From positions 5,184 through 69,183 of the forward strand of contig JBMYWH010000011.1 in assembly GCA_049607205.1 (NCBI GenBank): a stretch of DNA of 64,000 nucleotides. The letters run 5' to 3'. This stretch comes from JBELHR01 sp049607205. GTDB taxonomy: Bacteria > Bacteroidota > Bacteroidia > Flavobacteriales > Flavobacteriaceae. Within the stretch, counting starts at the first letter, position 1. Every line of letters starts with the position of its first letter. Below are positions 32,974-42,536 of this stretch, piece after piece. The position numbers and the translations under genes are program-made. The notes beneath the pieces are model-generated. The model was not told the DNA's origin. It saw nothing but the letters and a program-made list of their open reading frames with translations, and did not search any database.

Positions 32974-33945
32974 ATGGCTTTCGTAGAACCAATTTTAGCA
33001 CCAAACCCAGACCGATTTGTAATTTTTCCTATTCAACATCAGGATATTTGGGAATGGTATAAAAAACAAGAAGCCAGCATCTGGACTGCAGAGGAAATTG
33101 ACTTGCATCAAGATGTTGTGGATTGGAGAGAGAAACTTAATGATGATGAGCGTTATTTCTTAAAACATATTCTTGCATTTTTTGCTGCATCTGATGGTAT
33201 TGTGAATGAAAATTTAGCAGAGAACTTTGTGAGTGAAGTTCAGTATTCAGAAGCAAAATTCTTTTATGGATTCCAAATCATGATGGAGAATATTCATTCA
33301 GAAGTATACTCTTTGCTGATTGATACTTATGTAAAGAATGAGACAGAAAAGAATGAATTATTTAAAGCTATTGAGGTTTTTCCGGCAATTAAGGAAAAGG
33401 CTGATTGGGCTTTGAAATGGATAGAAAGTCCTTCGTTTGCAGAGCGTCTGATTGCTTTTGCAGCAGTTGAAGGGATTTTCTTTTCTGGTAGTTTTTGTTC
33501 TATTTTCTGGCTGAAGAAAAGAGGATTGATGCCTGGATTAACCTTTTCTAATGAGCTTATATCAAGAGATGAAGGTTTGCATTGTGATTTTGCGGTTCAC
33601 TTGCATAATAATCACATAGTAAATAAGGTCCCTAAGGACCGAATCAAACAAATCATCGTTGAAGCACTTGATATTGAAAGAAGCTTTATAACGGAGAGTT
33701 TACCTGTAAGTTTGATTGGGATGAATGCAAAATTAATGACTCAGTACTTGGAGTTTGTAACGGATCGCCTTTTGGTTGAATTCGGTTGTGAAAAAGAGTA
33801 TAATGTGAGTAACCCATTTGATTTCATGGATATGATTTCTCTTGAAGGAAAGACTAATTTCTTTGAGAAAAGAGTATCAGAATATCAAAAAGCTGGTGTT
33901 AAATCTGGAAGTACGGGAAGCATAAGCTTCGATGCTGACTTCTAG
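32974..33945 (+). CDS. nrdB: Class I ribonucleotide reductase beta subunit
   Basis: This 323-residue radical-generating subunit is a class Ia-type R2. Predicted diiron ligands are Asp74 (AASDGIV), Glu105 and His108 (MENIHSE), then the glutamates and histidine of AVEGIFFSG and RDEGLHCDF. Tyr112, four residues after His108, is the radical tyrosine, so it is a tyrosyl-radical enzyme and not a Phe/Leu variant. It precedes nrdA by 108 bp. Upstream are two DnaA boxes and an AATCTTTG sequence that could serve as a -7 box. Confidence 0.95.
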   Translation: MAFVEPILAPNPDRFVIFPIQHQDIWEWYKKQEASIWTAEEIDLHQDVVDWREKLNDDERYFLKHILAFFAASDGIVNENLAENFVSEVQYSEAKFFYGFQIMMENIHSEVYSLLIDTYVKNETEKNELFKAIEVFPAIKEKADWALKWIESPSFAERLIAFAAVEGIFFSGSFCSIFWLKKRGLMPGLTFSNELISRDEGLHCDFAVHLHNNHIVNKVPKDRIKQIIVEALDIERSFITESLPVSLIGMNAKLMTQYLEFVTDRLLVEFGCEKEYNVSNPFDFMDMISLEGKTNFFEKRVSEYQKAGVKSGSTGSISFDADF

Positions 33946-34053
33946 GAAGAACTACTGGATACCCCTAAATAAAACACTTAAATATTTTTCTTTTAATCTG
34001 ATGATTTACTCATTGGACAAGGAATATTGTATAAAAATTTAAATGGCAGTCGT

Positions 34054-36435
34054 ATGTATGTATTAAAAAGAGATGGAAGGCAAGAACCGGTAATGTTCGA
34101 TAAAATTACCGCGAGAATTAAAAAGATGTGTTATGGGTTAAACCCATTGGTTGATCCAGTAAAAGTAGCCATGAGAGTTATTGAAGGGCTTTACGATGGA
34201 GTGACTACTTCTGAATTAGATAACTTGGCGTCAGAAATTGCTGCAACACTAACTACGACGCATCCTGATTATGCAAAATTGGCGGCGCGTATTGCTGTTT
34301 CTAACCTGCATAAGGATACTAAAAAGAGTTTTTCGGCTACCGTAAAAGATTTATATGAATACGTAAATCCTCGTACTGGAAAATGGGCTCCTCTAATTGC
34401 TGAGGATGTCTATGAAATCATTATGAAAAATGCGGATAAGTTAGATTCTACAATTATTTATAACCGTGATTTTAATTATGATTATTTCGGGTTTAAAACT
34501 CTTGAGCGTTCTTATCTTTTGAAATTAGGAGGTAAAATTGCTGAGCGTCCTCAACATATGTTGATGAGAGTTGCTATTGGAATTCATAAAGAAGATATCG
34601 ATGAAGCCATCGAGACGTACGAGCTTATGAGTAAGAAGTATTTTACTCACGCGACACCTACTTTATTTAATTCAGGAACACCTAAGCCCCAGATGTCTTC
34701 ATGTTTCTTATTGCAATTACAAGACGATAGTATTGATGGGATATACGATACCTTGAAGCAGACAGCAAAAATTTCACAATCTGCCGGTGGAATTGGGTTG
34801 TCTATTCACAATATTCGTGCTACGGGCTCCTATATTCGAGGAACTAATGGTACTTCAAATGGAATTGTTCCTATGTTAAAGGTCTATAATGATACAGCTC
34901 GTTATGTAGATCAAGGAGGAGGGAAGCGTAAAGGGTCATTTGCGATTTATTTAGAACCTTGGCATGCAGATATTTTTGACTTCCTGGATTTGAGAAAGAA
35001 CACCGGGAAAGAAGAAATGCGTGCACGTGATCTTTTCTATGCACTTTGGATTTCAGATTTATTCATGGAACGCGTACAAGAGGACGGGAAATGGACTTTG
35101 ATGTGTCCTAATGAATGTCCTGGTTTATACGATACTTATGGAGAAGAATTCGAGGCTTTATATACGAAATACGAGGCTGAAGGTAAGGGACGTAAAACAA
35201 TAAAAGCCCGTGAATTATGGGAGAAGGTACTAGAAGCACAGATTGAAACAGGAAACCCTTATATGCTTTATAAGGATGCTGCAAATAGAAAATCAAATCA
35301 AAAAAATCTTGGGGTAATTCGTTCTTCGAATCTTTGTACTGAGATTATGGAATATACTGCTAAAGATGAGGTTGCCGTGTGTAATTTAGCCTCTATCGCA
35401 ATTCCAATGTTTGTGAAAGAGAACGCAGATGGATCTAAGTCTTTTGATCACGATTCGCTATATGAAGTAACTAAGAAAATTACAAGAAACCTAGATACTG
35501 TAATCGACCGTAATTATTATCCGGTTAAAGAAGCGGAGAATTCTAATGTTCGTCACAGACCAGTTGGATTGGGAATTCAAGGATTGGCAGATGCGTTTAT
35601 TATGCTTAGAATGCCGTTTACTTCTGATGAGGCTAAGAAATTAAACCAGGAAATTTTTGAAACCATATACTTCGCAGCGGTTACTTCTTCTATGGAGATG
35701 GCTAAAAAGAAAGAGGCATATTCGACCTTTAAAGGATCTCCTATGTCACAAGGAGAATTTCAATACAATATGTGGGGAGTGAAAGATGAAGATTTAAGTG
35801 GACGTTGGGACTGGGCTTCTTTAAGAAAAGAAGTGATGAAGCATGGAGTGCGTAACTCACTGCTTGTAGCTCCTATGCCTACTGCTTCTACTTCTCAAAT
35901 TCTTGGAAATAATGAGGCTTTTGAACCTTATACTTCTAATATTTATACAAGAAGAGTACTTTCTGGTGAGTTCATTGTTGTGAATAAGCACCTTCTAGAA
36001 GACCTTGTCGGTTTAGGGCTTTGGAATAATGATATGAAAGAAGAATTGATGAGAGCTAACGGTTCGATTCAGCATATTGAGGAGATTCCACAAGATCTTA
36101 AGGAATTGTATAAGACTGTTTGGGAATTGAGCATGAAGGATATTATTGATATGTCGAGACATAGAGGTTATTTCATTGATCAATCTCAGTCCTTGAATTT
36201 ATTCATGGAAGATCCAGATTATTCTAAGTTGACCTCGATGCACTTTTATGCATGGAAGTCTGGACTTAAGACTGGAATGTATTATTTGAGAACGAAATCG
36301 GCGGTAAATGCCATTAAATTTACCCTTTCCAATGAGACTAAAGAGGAAGAGAAACCTTTGAGCCCAGAAGAATTGAAACAGATGTTGATTAATGCGCAGA
36401 ACAATCCAGACGATTGTGAAATGTGCGGATCATAA
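34054..36435 (+). CDS. nrdA: Class I ribonucleotide reductase alpha subunit
   Basis: This 793-residue catalytic subunit has an N-terminal ATP-cone (MYVLKRDGRQEPVMFDKI, about 1-90) for allosteric control by ATP/dATP. The finger-loop cysteine is in SSNLCTEIMEY, and the redox pair is in SSCFLL and AVCNLAS. The C-terminus ends CEMCGS, the thioredoxin-reactive pair. The frame opens at a TTG (34027), but MYVLKRDGR at 34054 is the family-typical start. A strong terminator follows. Confidence 0.95.
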   Translation: MYVLKRDGRQEPVMFDKITARIKKMCYGLNPLVDPVKVAMRVIEGLYDGVTTSELDNLASEIAATLTTTHPDYAKLAARIAVSNLHKDTKKSFSATVKDLYEYVNPRTGKWAPLIAEDVYEIIMKNADKLDSTIIYNRDFNYDYFGFKTLERSYLLKLGGKIAERPQHMLMRVAIGIHKEDIDEAIETYELMSKKYFTHATPTLFNSGTPKPQMSSCFLLQLQDDSIDGIYDTLKQTAKISQSAGGIGLSIHNIRATGSYIRGTNGTSNGIVPMLKVYNDTARYVDQGGGKRKGSFAIYLEPWHADIFDFLDLRKNTGKEEMRARDLFYALWISDLFMERVQEDGKWTLMCPNECPGLYDTYGEEFEALYTKYEAEGKGRKTIKARELWEKVLEAQIETGNPYMLYKDAANRKSNQKNLGVIRSSNLCTEIMEYTAKDEVAVCNLASIAIPMFVKENADGSKSFDHDSLYEVTKKITRNLDTVIDRNYYPVKEAENSNVRHRPVGLGIQGLADAFIMLRMPFTSDEAKKLNQEIFETIYFAAVTSSMEMAKKKEAYSTFKGSPMSQGEFQYNMWGVKDEDLSGRWDWASLRKEVMKHGVRNSLLVAPMPTASTSQILGNNEAFEPYTSNIYTRRVLSGEFIVVNKHLLEDLVGLGLWNNDMKEELMRANGSIQHIEEIPQDLKELYKTVWELSMKDIIDMSRHRGYFIDQSQSLNLFMEDPDYSKLTSMHFYAWKSGLKTGMYYLRTKSAVNAIKFTLSNETKEEEKPLSPEELKQMLINAQNNPDDCEMCGS

Positions 36436-36453
36436 ATAGGGTTTTATTAAAGA

Positions 36454-36486
36454 AAAAGGGAAGCAATAATTGCTTCCCTTTTTTTA
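36454..36486. terminator. Terminator between nrdA and the porin gene
   Basis: A 14-bp near-perfect stem (AAAAAGGGAAGCAA with TTGCTTCCCTTTTT) with a 3-nt loop, and T-runs on both strands. It lies between two convergent stop codons and probably serves both. Confidence 0.88.
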
Positions 36487-36503
36487 TTCGGTGTGGATCT
36501 TTC

Positions 36504-37709
36504 TTAAAAGTGTAGTTCCATCTGTAGTCTGAATCTCATTCCGTCATTAGGACCTTCGGTATCAGTATAACCGAAGTCAGACTGAAGTTTTAATTTATGG
36601 CCTACTATATATTTAGAGGCTCCTATAGTATATTCGTTGCTGTTTTTTAAATCAATTCCGTCCTCATAAGTGATGTTGGTGAAACGTACGGCTAGTTCAT
36701 AATTTTTAGGGAACAGATACCCGAATTGAATGTTGGTGGAATTCCCAACTTCTACTTGGTAGTCTGCTAGGTTCCCATTTGCATCTTTAGCGTATGGATC
36801 TGCCGCATCCATAAGGGCAAATTCTCCCATAGCTGAAAATCCTCTTAACTTATACATAAAATCCACGAATAGTGTAGAGATATCTGTTTGATAATATCCA
36901 GTATCCGTAAGCATGTAAGTTCCTTGATTGGATCTTGTTTTAACAGCATCGTTATTGTATGCATAGGTTACTCCTAATGAGAATTTAGAGGTCTTTTCTC
37001 TTTTTAGATCTGACTCTGTATAATCTCCTTTTGAGCTAAAATTACCAAAGGGCAAAAACTCTAAACGTCCCACGTAGAAAAATCCACCTATGTTTCCTGT
37101 GCTCACATTTCTACCCTCTCCTTGAGAAAAAGAGAAAATTTCTCTCATTACGAATTCATCTCCAATTTTATGATGGTTTCTTAGTTGAAATCCTGCTTCA
37201 CGATCGATGTTAAACTTACTGTTTAGGTTAGAACGGTTGACGAACTGAAGGTTGGCAGAAGATACCACGCGTTCTCTGTTCCCGGGAAGTTTGGTTTGAC
37301 CAGCCCAGATACTCCAATTTTTGTAGAAATTATATTTTACAACTGCGTCAAGTATCATTCTTGCGGCATCATTGGTATAAATGCTTGCTCCACCCATATC
37401 GTCATTTGAAAGACCTAATTCAATCTTATATTGAAGTTTAGGGCTGTAGGCAAATCCATCAAATTTCAAACGAGCCCTTCTAATTTTCATGCTGGCATCT
37501 GGAGAAACCCATTGACCATCTTCTAAATCAGTATCGGTCTGGGCTAAGAATTGAATTCTTAGGCCTACTTTCATGCTGTAAGTGCTGTCTTTTCCTTTAA
37601 TGTTTAAAAGTCCTTTTCCAAAGGCTGGGGCTTCTACCTGTGCGGATGTATTCCACACAGAAAAGCACATGAGTACAAGAAGTATTGTACTTGCGGTTAA
37701 ATTTTTCAT
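36504..37709 (-). CDS. OprP/OprO-type porin
   Basis: This 401-residue outer-membrane beta-barrel has a Sec signal peptide (cleavage after NTSAQ) and resembles the phosphate-selective porin O/P family: GLRIQFLAQTDTD and MKIRRARLKFDGFAYSPKLQYKIEL early, repeated amphipathic strands later, and a C-terminal aromatic residue (MELHF). In Bacteroidota many members are not phosphate-specific. The 5' leader is unusual. The 17 nt that end in the first A of its ATG are perfectly complementary to a segment about 130 nt upstream inside a hairpin; see 37785-37868. Confidence 0.85.
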   Translation of the reverse strand: MKNLTASTILLVLMCFSVWNTSAQVEAPAFGKGLLNIKGKDSTYSMKVGLRIQFLAQTDTDLEDGQWVSPDASMKIRRARLKFDGFAYSPKLQYKIELGLSNDDMGGASIYTNDAARMILDAVVKYNFYKNWSIWAGQTKLPGNRERVVSSANLQFVNRSNLNSKFNIDREAGFQLRNHHKIGDEFVMREIFSFSQGEGRNVSTGNIGGFFYVGRLEFLPFGNFSSKGDYTESDLKREKTSKFSLGVTYAYNNDAVKTRSNQGTYMLTDTGYYQTDISTLFVDFMYKLRGFSAMGEFALMDAADPYAKDANGNLADYQVEVGNSTNIQFGYLFPKNYELAVRFTNITYEDGIDLKNSNEYTIGASKYIVGHKLKLQSDFGYTDTEGPNDGMRFRLQMELHF

Positions 37710-37725
37710 TTTATCTTTTAGTTTT
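37709..37725 (-). promoter_or_regulatory. Porin translation-start region, complementary to an upstream hairpin loop
   Basis: On the minus strand this reads AAAACTAAAAGATAAAA and ends with the first A of the porin ATG. It is a perfect 17-nt complement of 37839-37855 in the same strand's leader. Pairing would cover the ribosome-binding region. Confidence 0.6.
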
Positions 37726-37784
37726 CGGGGGCAAAAGTCAACTCTTAAAGTTAATTAATTGTTACCAAAGTATTACTAAAACAT

Positions 37785-37868
37785 AAAAATGAGGGCCAAT
37801 GGAGATTGACCCTCTATGAACTAATTCTTTATAAACAAAAAACTAAAAGATAAAAGAATGATTAGTTC
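37785..37868 (-). ncRNA. Candidate leader RNA/attenuator or small RNA upstream of the porin
   Basis: On the minus strand the predicted RNA is about 84 nt and starts at the base of hairpin I. Hairpin I (37868-37818) has stem GAACTAAT/ATTAGTTC, a 3-nt bulge, TCTTT/AAAGA and a 22-nt loop carrying most of the anti-start sequence (37855-37839). Hairpin II (37814-37791) is GAGGGTCAAT/ATTGGCCCTC with one mismatch, a 4-nt loop and five T, which resembles a terminator. It could be an attenuated leader or a free-standing small RNA that acts on the porin mRNA. Confidence 0.55.
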
Positions 37869-37873
37869 GTTAG

Positions 37874-37901
37874 CAAATGTATAATTCTCAATGACTTGCA
37901 A
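37874..37901 (-). promoter_or_regulatory. Full promoter TTG-N17-TACATTTG for the porin leader RNA
   Basis: The minus-strand TTG (37901-37899) and TACATTTG (37881-37874) are 17 nt apart, within the Bacteroidota spacing. The expected start, about 5-6 nt downstream, is near 37868, the first base of hairpin I. This coincidence supports a real transcript. Confidence 0.65.
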
Positions 37902-37951
37902 GGTTAGCGTTTTGTTAAGTATATGTAATAAAATTGTATAAAATTTAAGCT

Positions 37952-37959
37952 TATATTTG
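37952..37959 (+). promoter_or_regulatory. -7 box (TATATTTG) for the dGTPase gene
   Basis: A perfect TAnnTTTG 18 nt before the ATG at 37978. The longer frame opens at a TTG inside the box, so the ATG is preferred. Confidence 0.6.
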
Positions 37960-37977
37960 AGCAAAAATCAGAAGACA

Positions 37978-39309
37978 ATGACCTGGGAACAATTATTATC
38001 TTTAAAGCGTTTTGGCGATCAAGAGAAAAGAAACAGAAATGAGCAAGATGAAACTAGACTTGGCTTTGATGTAGATTACGATCGCATTATTTTCTCAAGT
38101 GCCTTTAGGTCCTTGCAGGATAAAACTCAGGTAATTCCTCTTTCAAAACAGGACTTTGTTCATACGAGATTGACTCATAGTTTGGAGGTTTCTGTGGTTG
38201 GAAGATCTTTAGGGAGAAAAGTTGGTTTAAGATTGTTAGAGAAGTATCCTGAGCTTTCGGATCTAGGATATAATTTTACTGATTTCGGTGCTATTATTGC
38301 GGCGGCTTCTCTTGCTCATGATATAGGTAATCCTCCTTTCGGTCACAGCGGTGAAAAAGCTATAGGTGAATTCTTTTCTAGAGGGGCTGGTCAAGCTTAT
38401 AAAGAATTGTTGAATGATAAACAATGGCAAGATTTAGTTGATTTTGAAGGAAATGCGAATGGTTTGAAGTTGGTTGTGGACGGGCATGTAGGAGGTGCAG
38501 AAGGTATTAGATTATCTTATGCGACACTTGGTGCGTTTATCAAATATCCTAAAGAGTCTTTGCCTGTAAAACCGAGTAGAGATATTGTCGATAAGAAGTA
38601 TGGCTTTTTTCAAGAACAATCGGACTTTGCCGATGAATTGTTTAATGATTTGGGTCTGAAGAGACGCTCTGAAAATGATGTAGCTTTTAATAGACATCCT
38701 CTTGCCTTTTTAGTGGAAGCTGCTGATGATATTTGCTATACTATTATAGATTTTGAAGACGGTATCAATTTAGGTTGGATCGAGGAAGATTTTGCCTTAG
38801 AATATTTAGTGAAAATCGTCAAAGATAAACTAGACACTAAGAAATATTGGGCCATGGAAGATAAGGCTTCACGTGTCGCTTATTTGAGAGCAGTTGCAAT
38901 TGGGGTTTTGATTGAAGAGGCTGTGGATATTTTTATGGCAAATGAAGAAGCAATTCGTCGTGGGGAATATCAAATAGGACTTATGGATAAGTGTAAATTT
39001 GAAGCCCAGATTAATGACATCATTAATATTAGTGTAAATAAAATATATAGAAGTCAAACTGTGGTGGAAAAGGAAGTTGCGGGTTATAAGGTAATACACG
39101 ATTTACTTAAGGTCTTCTTAGGAGCAACTATAAATAAAGATGTATCCAACTACTCTAAGTTAATTTTGACCTTGATTCCAGGGCTTAAAAGTATTTCTAA
39201 ATTGGAAGATTCCTATCTAAAAATCATCAATACTTGTAGCTTGATTGCCGGAATGTCTGATGGTCAGGCTATTGATTTACATAAAAAAGTATCGGGCTTG
39301 CAAATTTAG
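37978..39309 (+). CDS. dgt: dGTP triphosphohydrolase
   Basis: This 443-residue HD-domain enzyme hydrolyses dGTP to deoxyguanosine and triphosphate. The first metal histidine is in HTRLTHSLEV (near 60) and the HD pair in SLAHDIGNPPFGHSGE (near 112-118), with the RLxDKTQV-type RSLQDKTQV and the later DDICYTIIDFED motif near 256. Normal length. It is placed 1.5 kb from nrdA, which may be meaningful for dNTP balance, but it has its own promoter. Confidence 0.92.
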   Translation: MTWEQLLSLKRFGDQEKRNRNEQDETRLGFDVDYDRIIFSSAFRSLQDKTQVIPLSKQDFVHTRLTHSLEVSVVGRSLGRKVGLRLLEKYPELSDLGYNFTDFGAIIAAASLAHDIGNPPFGHSGEKAIGEFFSRGAGQAYKELLNDKQWQDLVDFEGNANGLKLVVDGHVGGAEGIRLSYATLGAFIKYPKESLPVKPSRDIVDKKYGFFQEQSDFADELFNDLGLKRRSENDVAFNRHPLAFLVEAADDICYTIIDFEDGINLGWIEEDFALEYLVKIVKDKLDTKKYWAMEDKASRVAYLRAVAIGVLIEEAVDIFMANEEAIRRGEYQIGLMDKCKFEAQINDIINISVNKIYRSQTVVEKEVAGYKVIHDLLKVFLGATINKDVSNYSKLILTLIPGLKSISKLEDSYLKIINTCSLIAGMSDGQAIDLHKKVSGLQI

Positions 39310-39332
39310 TACGACAAATTGAATCTTCTTTG

Positions 39333-39340
39333 TATATTTG
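39333..39340 (+). promoter_or_regulatory. -7 box (TATATTTG) for the T9SS cargo gene
   Basis: A perfect TAnnTTTG 20 nt before the ATG at 39361. It likely drives the cargo gene and the sprF-like partner together. Confidence 0.6.
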
Positions 39341-39360
39341 GTTGACTAATCAAACATTAC

Positions 39361-42300
39361 ATGAAAAGAAAACCGCCAGTTTTACTACTCTTAGGAGTGG
39401 TAGCTATTCTTGTTGGCTCTTATTATTTAATCCAAGAACAAGAAAGATTATCCCTACAGAATTCTCACAAAGAATTTTTAAAAATGACCACTTATGCTCA
39501 AAACAATCATTTGTCTAGAGCAGAAAGGAAAGCGAATGGAATTCCCCCGAATGCTTATTTTGAAAGAGAGTTTCATTTAAATATGAATCCTGCTTTAGGA
39601 TATCCAACTCCAGAGAAATTAATTGAACTACAAGCTAGCTTAAGAGAAAATACCAAGAACCAGTTACAATTTAAGGTGCCTGGAGAATCTACTTCAAACT
39701 CATGGATTGAAAGAGGCCCTAACAATGTGGGAGGTAGAACTAGAGCTATATTATTTGACCCCAATGATTCTTCAAACCGTCGCGTATTTGCAGGTGGTGT
39801 AAGTGGTGGACTATGGGTAAATAATGATATTAACGATGCAGATTCTGCATGGAGTTTAGTAGAAGATGTACCTGGAAATATGTCTGTATCTTGTATTACA
39901 GTCGATCCGAATGATTCTCAAACTTTTTATTTAGGAACTGGTGAATTATATACATCTGGTTCTGTTACTGGAAATGGAATTTATAAGTCTTCCGATGGAG
40001 GTACTACCTGGGAGAATGTCTTCGGAGGTTCTACAGGAAATACTATAACTGGTTCTTCATACATTACTCCAGGGAGATATTTTGTTCAAGATATTTTAGC
40101 ATGGGACGATGGAGGTGAGACTAAAGTTCTTGCAGCAATTGGAGCTACTTATTTCGGTGCAGGTTCATTTATTAATAACGGTAACCCGGTCAATGCATTT
40201 TTAGGGAATACCGATGAATTCGGTTTGTATAGAAGTTCAAATGATGGAGAATCGTGGGCAAAAGCTTCTGTTCCATTATCCGATGGAGGTAACTCTGAAC
40301 AAGTGAATAATATTGAATTAGCTGTGGATAACAGTATTTGGTTGAGTACCACTAGAAACTACTTCGGAGATGATGGAGGTCGAATTTTGAAATCCACCGA
40401 TGGAGTTAGTTTCTCTGAAGTAATTCATTTTGAGAATTTAGATAGAACTGAATTGGAGACTTCTGGTCAAAATGCTCAAACTTTTATGGTTCTTGCAGAA
40501 AAAACCAGTGGCTTACCTGTAATTTATAAAACTACGGATGGATTTGCTACTTATCAAGAGATGGCTTTACCAGATGATGCAGATAATGGAATTAGTTCAA
40601 ACGATTTCACCAGAGGACAAGCGTTTTATGATTTAGTTATTGAAATGGATCCAGAAGATGATAATATCGTTTATGTAGGAGGTATCGATATGTTTAGATC
40701 AGATGACGGAGGAGACAGTTATGTACAGATTTCTAAATGGTCGAATAATCCTGGACTTTCGGATTTGGATGTGTCTTTAGTCCATGCTGATCATCATGCG
40801 CTTGTTTTCAGGCCAGGGAATTCTAATCAGGCCTTAATTGGAACAGACGGAGGGATTTTTTACGGAATCAATCTTGAAGCGAGTGGATCAAGTCTAAATA
40901 TTAGCTCAAGAAATAACAATTTTAATGTTACTCAGTTTTATTATGGTGCAATGGGACCAGATGCGAGCGAGGAATTTTTCTTAGGAGGAACTCAAGATAA
41001 TGGGACTCCATATTTTTATGAGCCCTCTAAAACAAATCCAGATTCTTCTCAAGATATAAGTGGAGGAGATGGTGCCTATTGTTTTGTCAACCAGGTTGAC
41101 GGTAGTTATATAATCACCAATTATGTATATAATAATTACATTCTGTTGTATTATTTAAATACGGACCCTGTGACATCTAGAGTGATAAATTCAGATCAAG
41201 AAAGAGATGGAGATTTCATTAATCCAGGAGATTTAGATTCAAATCAAAATATACTTTATATGAATGGTTCGAACGGAGCTGGTTTCCAGATTCACCGCTA
41301 TTCTAATTTAGATGCAATTCCATCTGGTTCGAATGCGGATAAGAGCTCATTTACTAACGGTCTGTTGACAGCATCTCCTTCTGCTTTTAAAGTTTCTCCT
41401 TTTAATACTTCAAGTACGACATTATATATAGGGACTGAAGATGGAAAGCTTTTGAAGATTACAGGAGCTAATACAGATAGTCCAGAATGGGAGTCCATTG
41501 GAGGAGCTTCATTCTTAGGTTCAGTTTCTGATATTGAGTTCGGGACAAGTGAAAGCCAAATATTATTGACCTTTAGTAACTATGGAGTAGATAATGTATG
41601 GTATTCTTCAAATGGAGGTACTACTTGGTCTTCTAAAGAAGGAAATCTACCTGATTTACCTGTTAAAGCCATTCTTCAGAACCCTGGAGATCCTAATGAG
41701 GTGATTTTAGGTACTGAATTAGGAGTTTGGAAGACTTCGGAATTCTCTGATTCAAACCCTAATTGGGTTCAGTCTTATAATGGAATGAAAGACGTAAAGG
41801 TAACTGACTTGCAGTTGAGGAAGTCTGATAATACGGTTCTAGCAACAACTTATGGTCGCGGGATTTTTACAGGAGTTTTTGAGAATGATCCAAATGGAGA
41901 TCCTGATGGAGATGGTTTAATCAATTCTGAGGATAACTGTGATTTCGTAGCCAATCCGAATCAGGAAGATCAAGATGGGGATGGTATCGGAGATGTTTGT
42001 GATGATGATGTAGATGGAGATGGCATTCAAAACTCTGAAGATAATTGTGAATTTACAGCTAATCCTGATCAAGCAGATTTAGACGGAGATGGTATCGGAG
42101 ATGTTTGTGATGACGATGTAGATGGAGATTTGGTACAAAACGATGTTGATAATTGTGAATTTGTAGCTAATGCAGATCAGTTGGATCTTGATGAAGATGG
42201 TATAGGTGATATTTGTGATGACGCTATAACAGTAGATCAGACTATTCCAACAGGTATTTCTCCAAATGGAGATGGAATGAATGATACTTGGATGATTGAG

Positions 42301-42531
42301 AAGTTAAACGAGATGTATCCTAATAATAAGGTTCAGGTTTTCGATCAAAATGGACGCAAGGTTTTTGAGCAGAGCTCTTATGATAATTCATGGGGAGGAA
42401 CTCGAGAAGTTGGAGGAAGCGGACTGCTAACAGTCGGGTCATATTACTTTGTAGTGGATTCAGGGGAGCCGGTTGCAGACTTTTACCCAGAGGCATACAA
42501 GAAGACAGGATGGCTATATATTAACTATTAG
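39361..42531 (+). CDS. T9SS-exported protein: Asp-box propeller, TSP3 repeats, type B sorting domain
   Basis: This 1056-residue protein starts with a hydrophobic signal sequence (about 7-24). A long beta-propeller-like region (about 110-840) carries several Asp-box turns, for example SSDGGTTW near residue 214, SSNDGESW near 290 and SSNGGTTW near 750, as in sortilin/VPS10 and sialidase-like proteins. Three thrombospondin type 3 Ca2+-binding repeats of about 36 residues follow (about 843-955). The last 90 residues begin with ISPNGDGMNDTW, the gliding-motility-associated (type B) C-terminal domain that directs T9SS export. It is therefore cell-surface or secreted. Its ligand is unknown. The partner gene lies 6 bp downstream. 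Confidence 0.85.
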   Translation: MKRKPPVLLLLGVVAILVGSYYLIQEQERLSLQNSHKEFLKMTTYAQNNHLSRAERKANGIPPNAYFEREFHLNMNPALGYPTPEKLIELQASLRENTKNQLQFKVPGESTSNSWIERGPNNVGGRTRAILFDPNDSSNRRVFAGGVSGGLWVNNDINDADSAWSLVEDVPGNMSVSCITVDPNDSQTFYLGTGELYTSGSVTGNGIYKSSDGGTTWENVFGGSTGNTITGSSYITPGRYFVQDILAWDDGGETKVLAAIGATYFGAGSFINNGNPVNAFLGNTDEFGLYRSSNDGESWAKASVPLSDGGNSEQVNNIELAVDNSIWLSTTRNYFGDDGGRILKSTDGVSFSEVIHFENLDRTELETSGQNAQTFMVLAEKTSGLPVIYKTTDGFATYQEMALPDDADNGISSNDFTRGQAFYDLVIEMDPEDDNIVYVGGIDMFRSDDGGDSYVQISKWSNNPGLSDLDVSLVHADHHALVFRPGNSNQALIGTDGGIFYGINLEASGSSLNISSRNNNFNVTQFYYGAMGPDASEEFFLGGTQDNGTPYFYEPSKTNPDSSQDISGGDGAYCFVNQVDGSYIITNYVYNNYILLYYLNTDPVTSRVINSDQERDGDFINPGDLDSNQNILYMNGSNGAGFQIHRYSNLDAIPSGSNADKSSFTNGLLTASPSAFKVSPFNTSSTTLYIGTEDGKLLKITGANTDSPEWESIGGASFLGSVSDIEFGTSESQILLTFSNYGVDNVWYSSNGGTTWSSKEGNLPDLPVKAILQNPGDPNEVILGTELGVWKTSEFSDSNPNWVQSYNGMKDVKVTDLQLRKSDNTVLATTYGRGIFTGVFENDPNGDPDGDGLINSEDNCDFVANPNQEDQDGDGIGDVCDDDVDGDGIQNSEDNCEFTANPDQADLDGDGIGDVCDDDVDGDLVQNDVDNCEFVANADQLDLDEDGIGDICDDAITVDQTIPTGISPNGDGMNDTWMIEKLNEMYPNNKVQVFDQNGRKVFEQSSYDNSWGGTREVGGSGLLTVGSYYFVVDSGEPVADFYPEAYKKTGWLYINY
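41889..42222 (+). repeat. Coding tandem repeat (TSP3), period 108 bp, three units
   Basis: Three in-frame 108-bp units encode D-x-DGDGI and NCxFxANxxQ motifs of thrombospondin type 3 repeats, each binding calcium. The third unit has drifted most (EDGIGDIC instead of GDGIGDVC). Such repeats vary in number by recombination. Confidence 0.8.
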
Positions 42532-42536
42532 AAACG

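Noticed and set aside
37710..37800. PHO box upstream of the porin
   Set aside because: No direct 11-bp CTGTCAT-type repeats are visible. Phosphate control remains untested.
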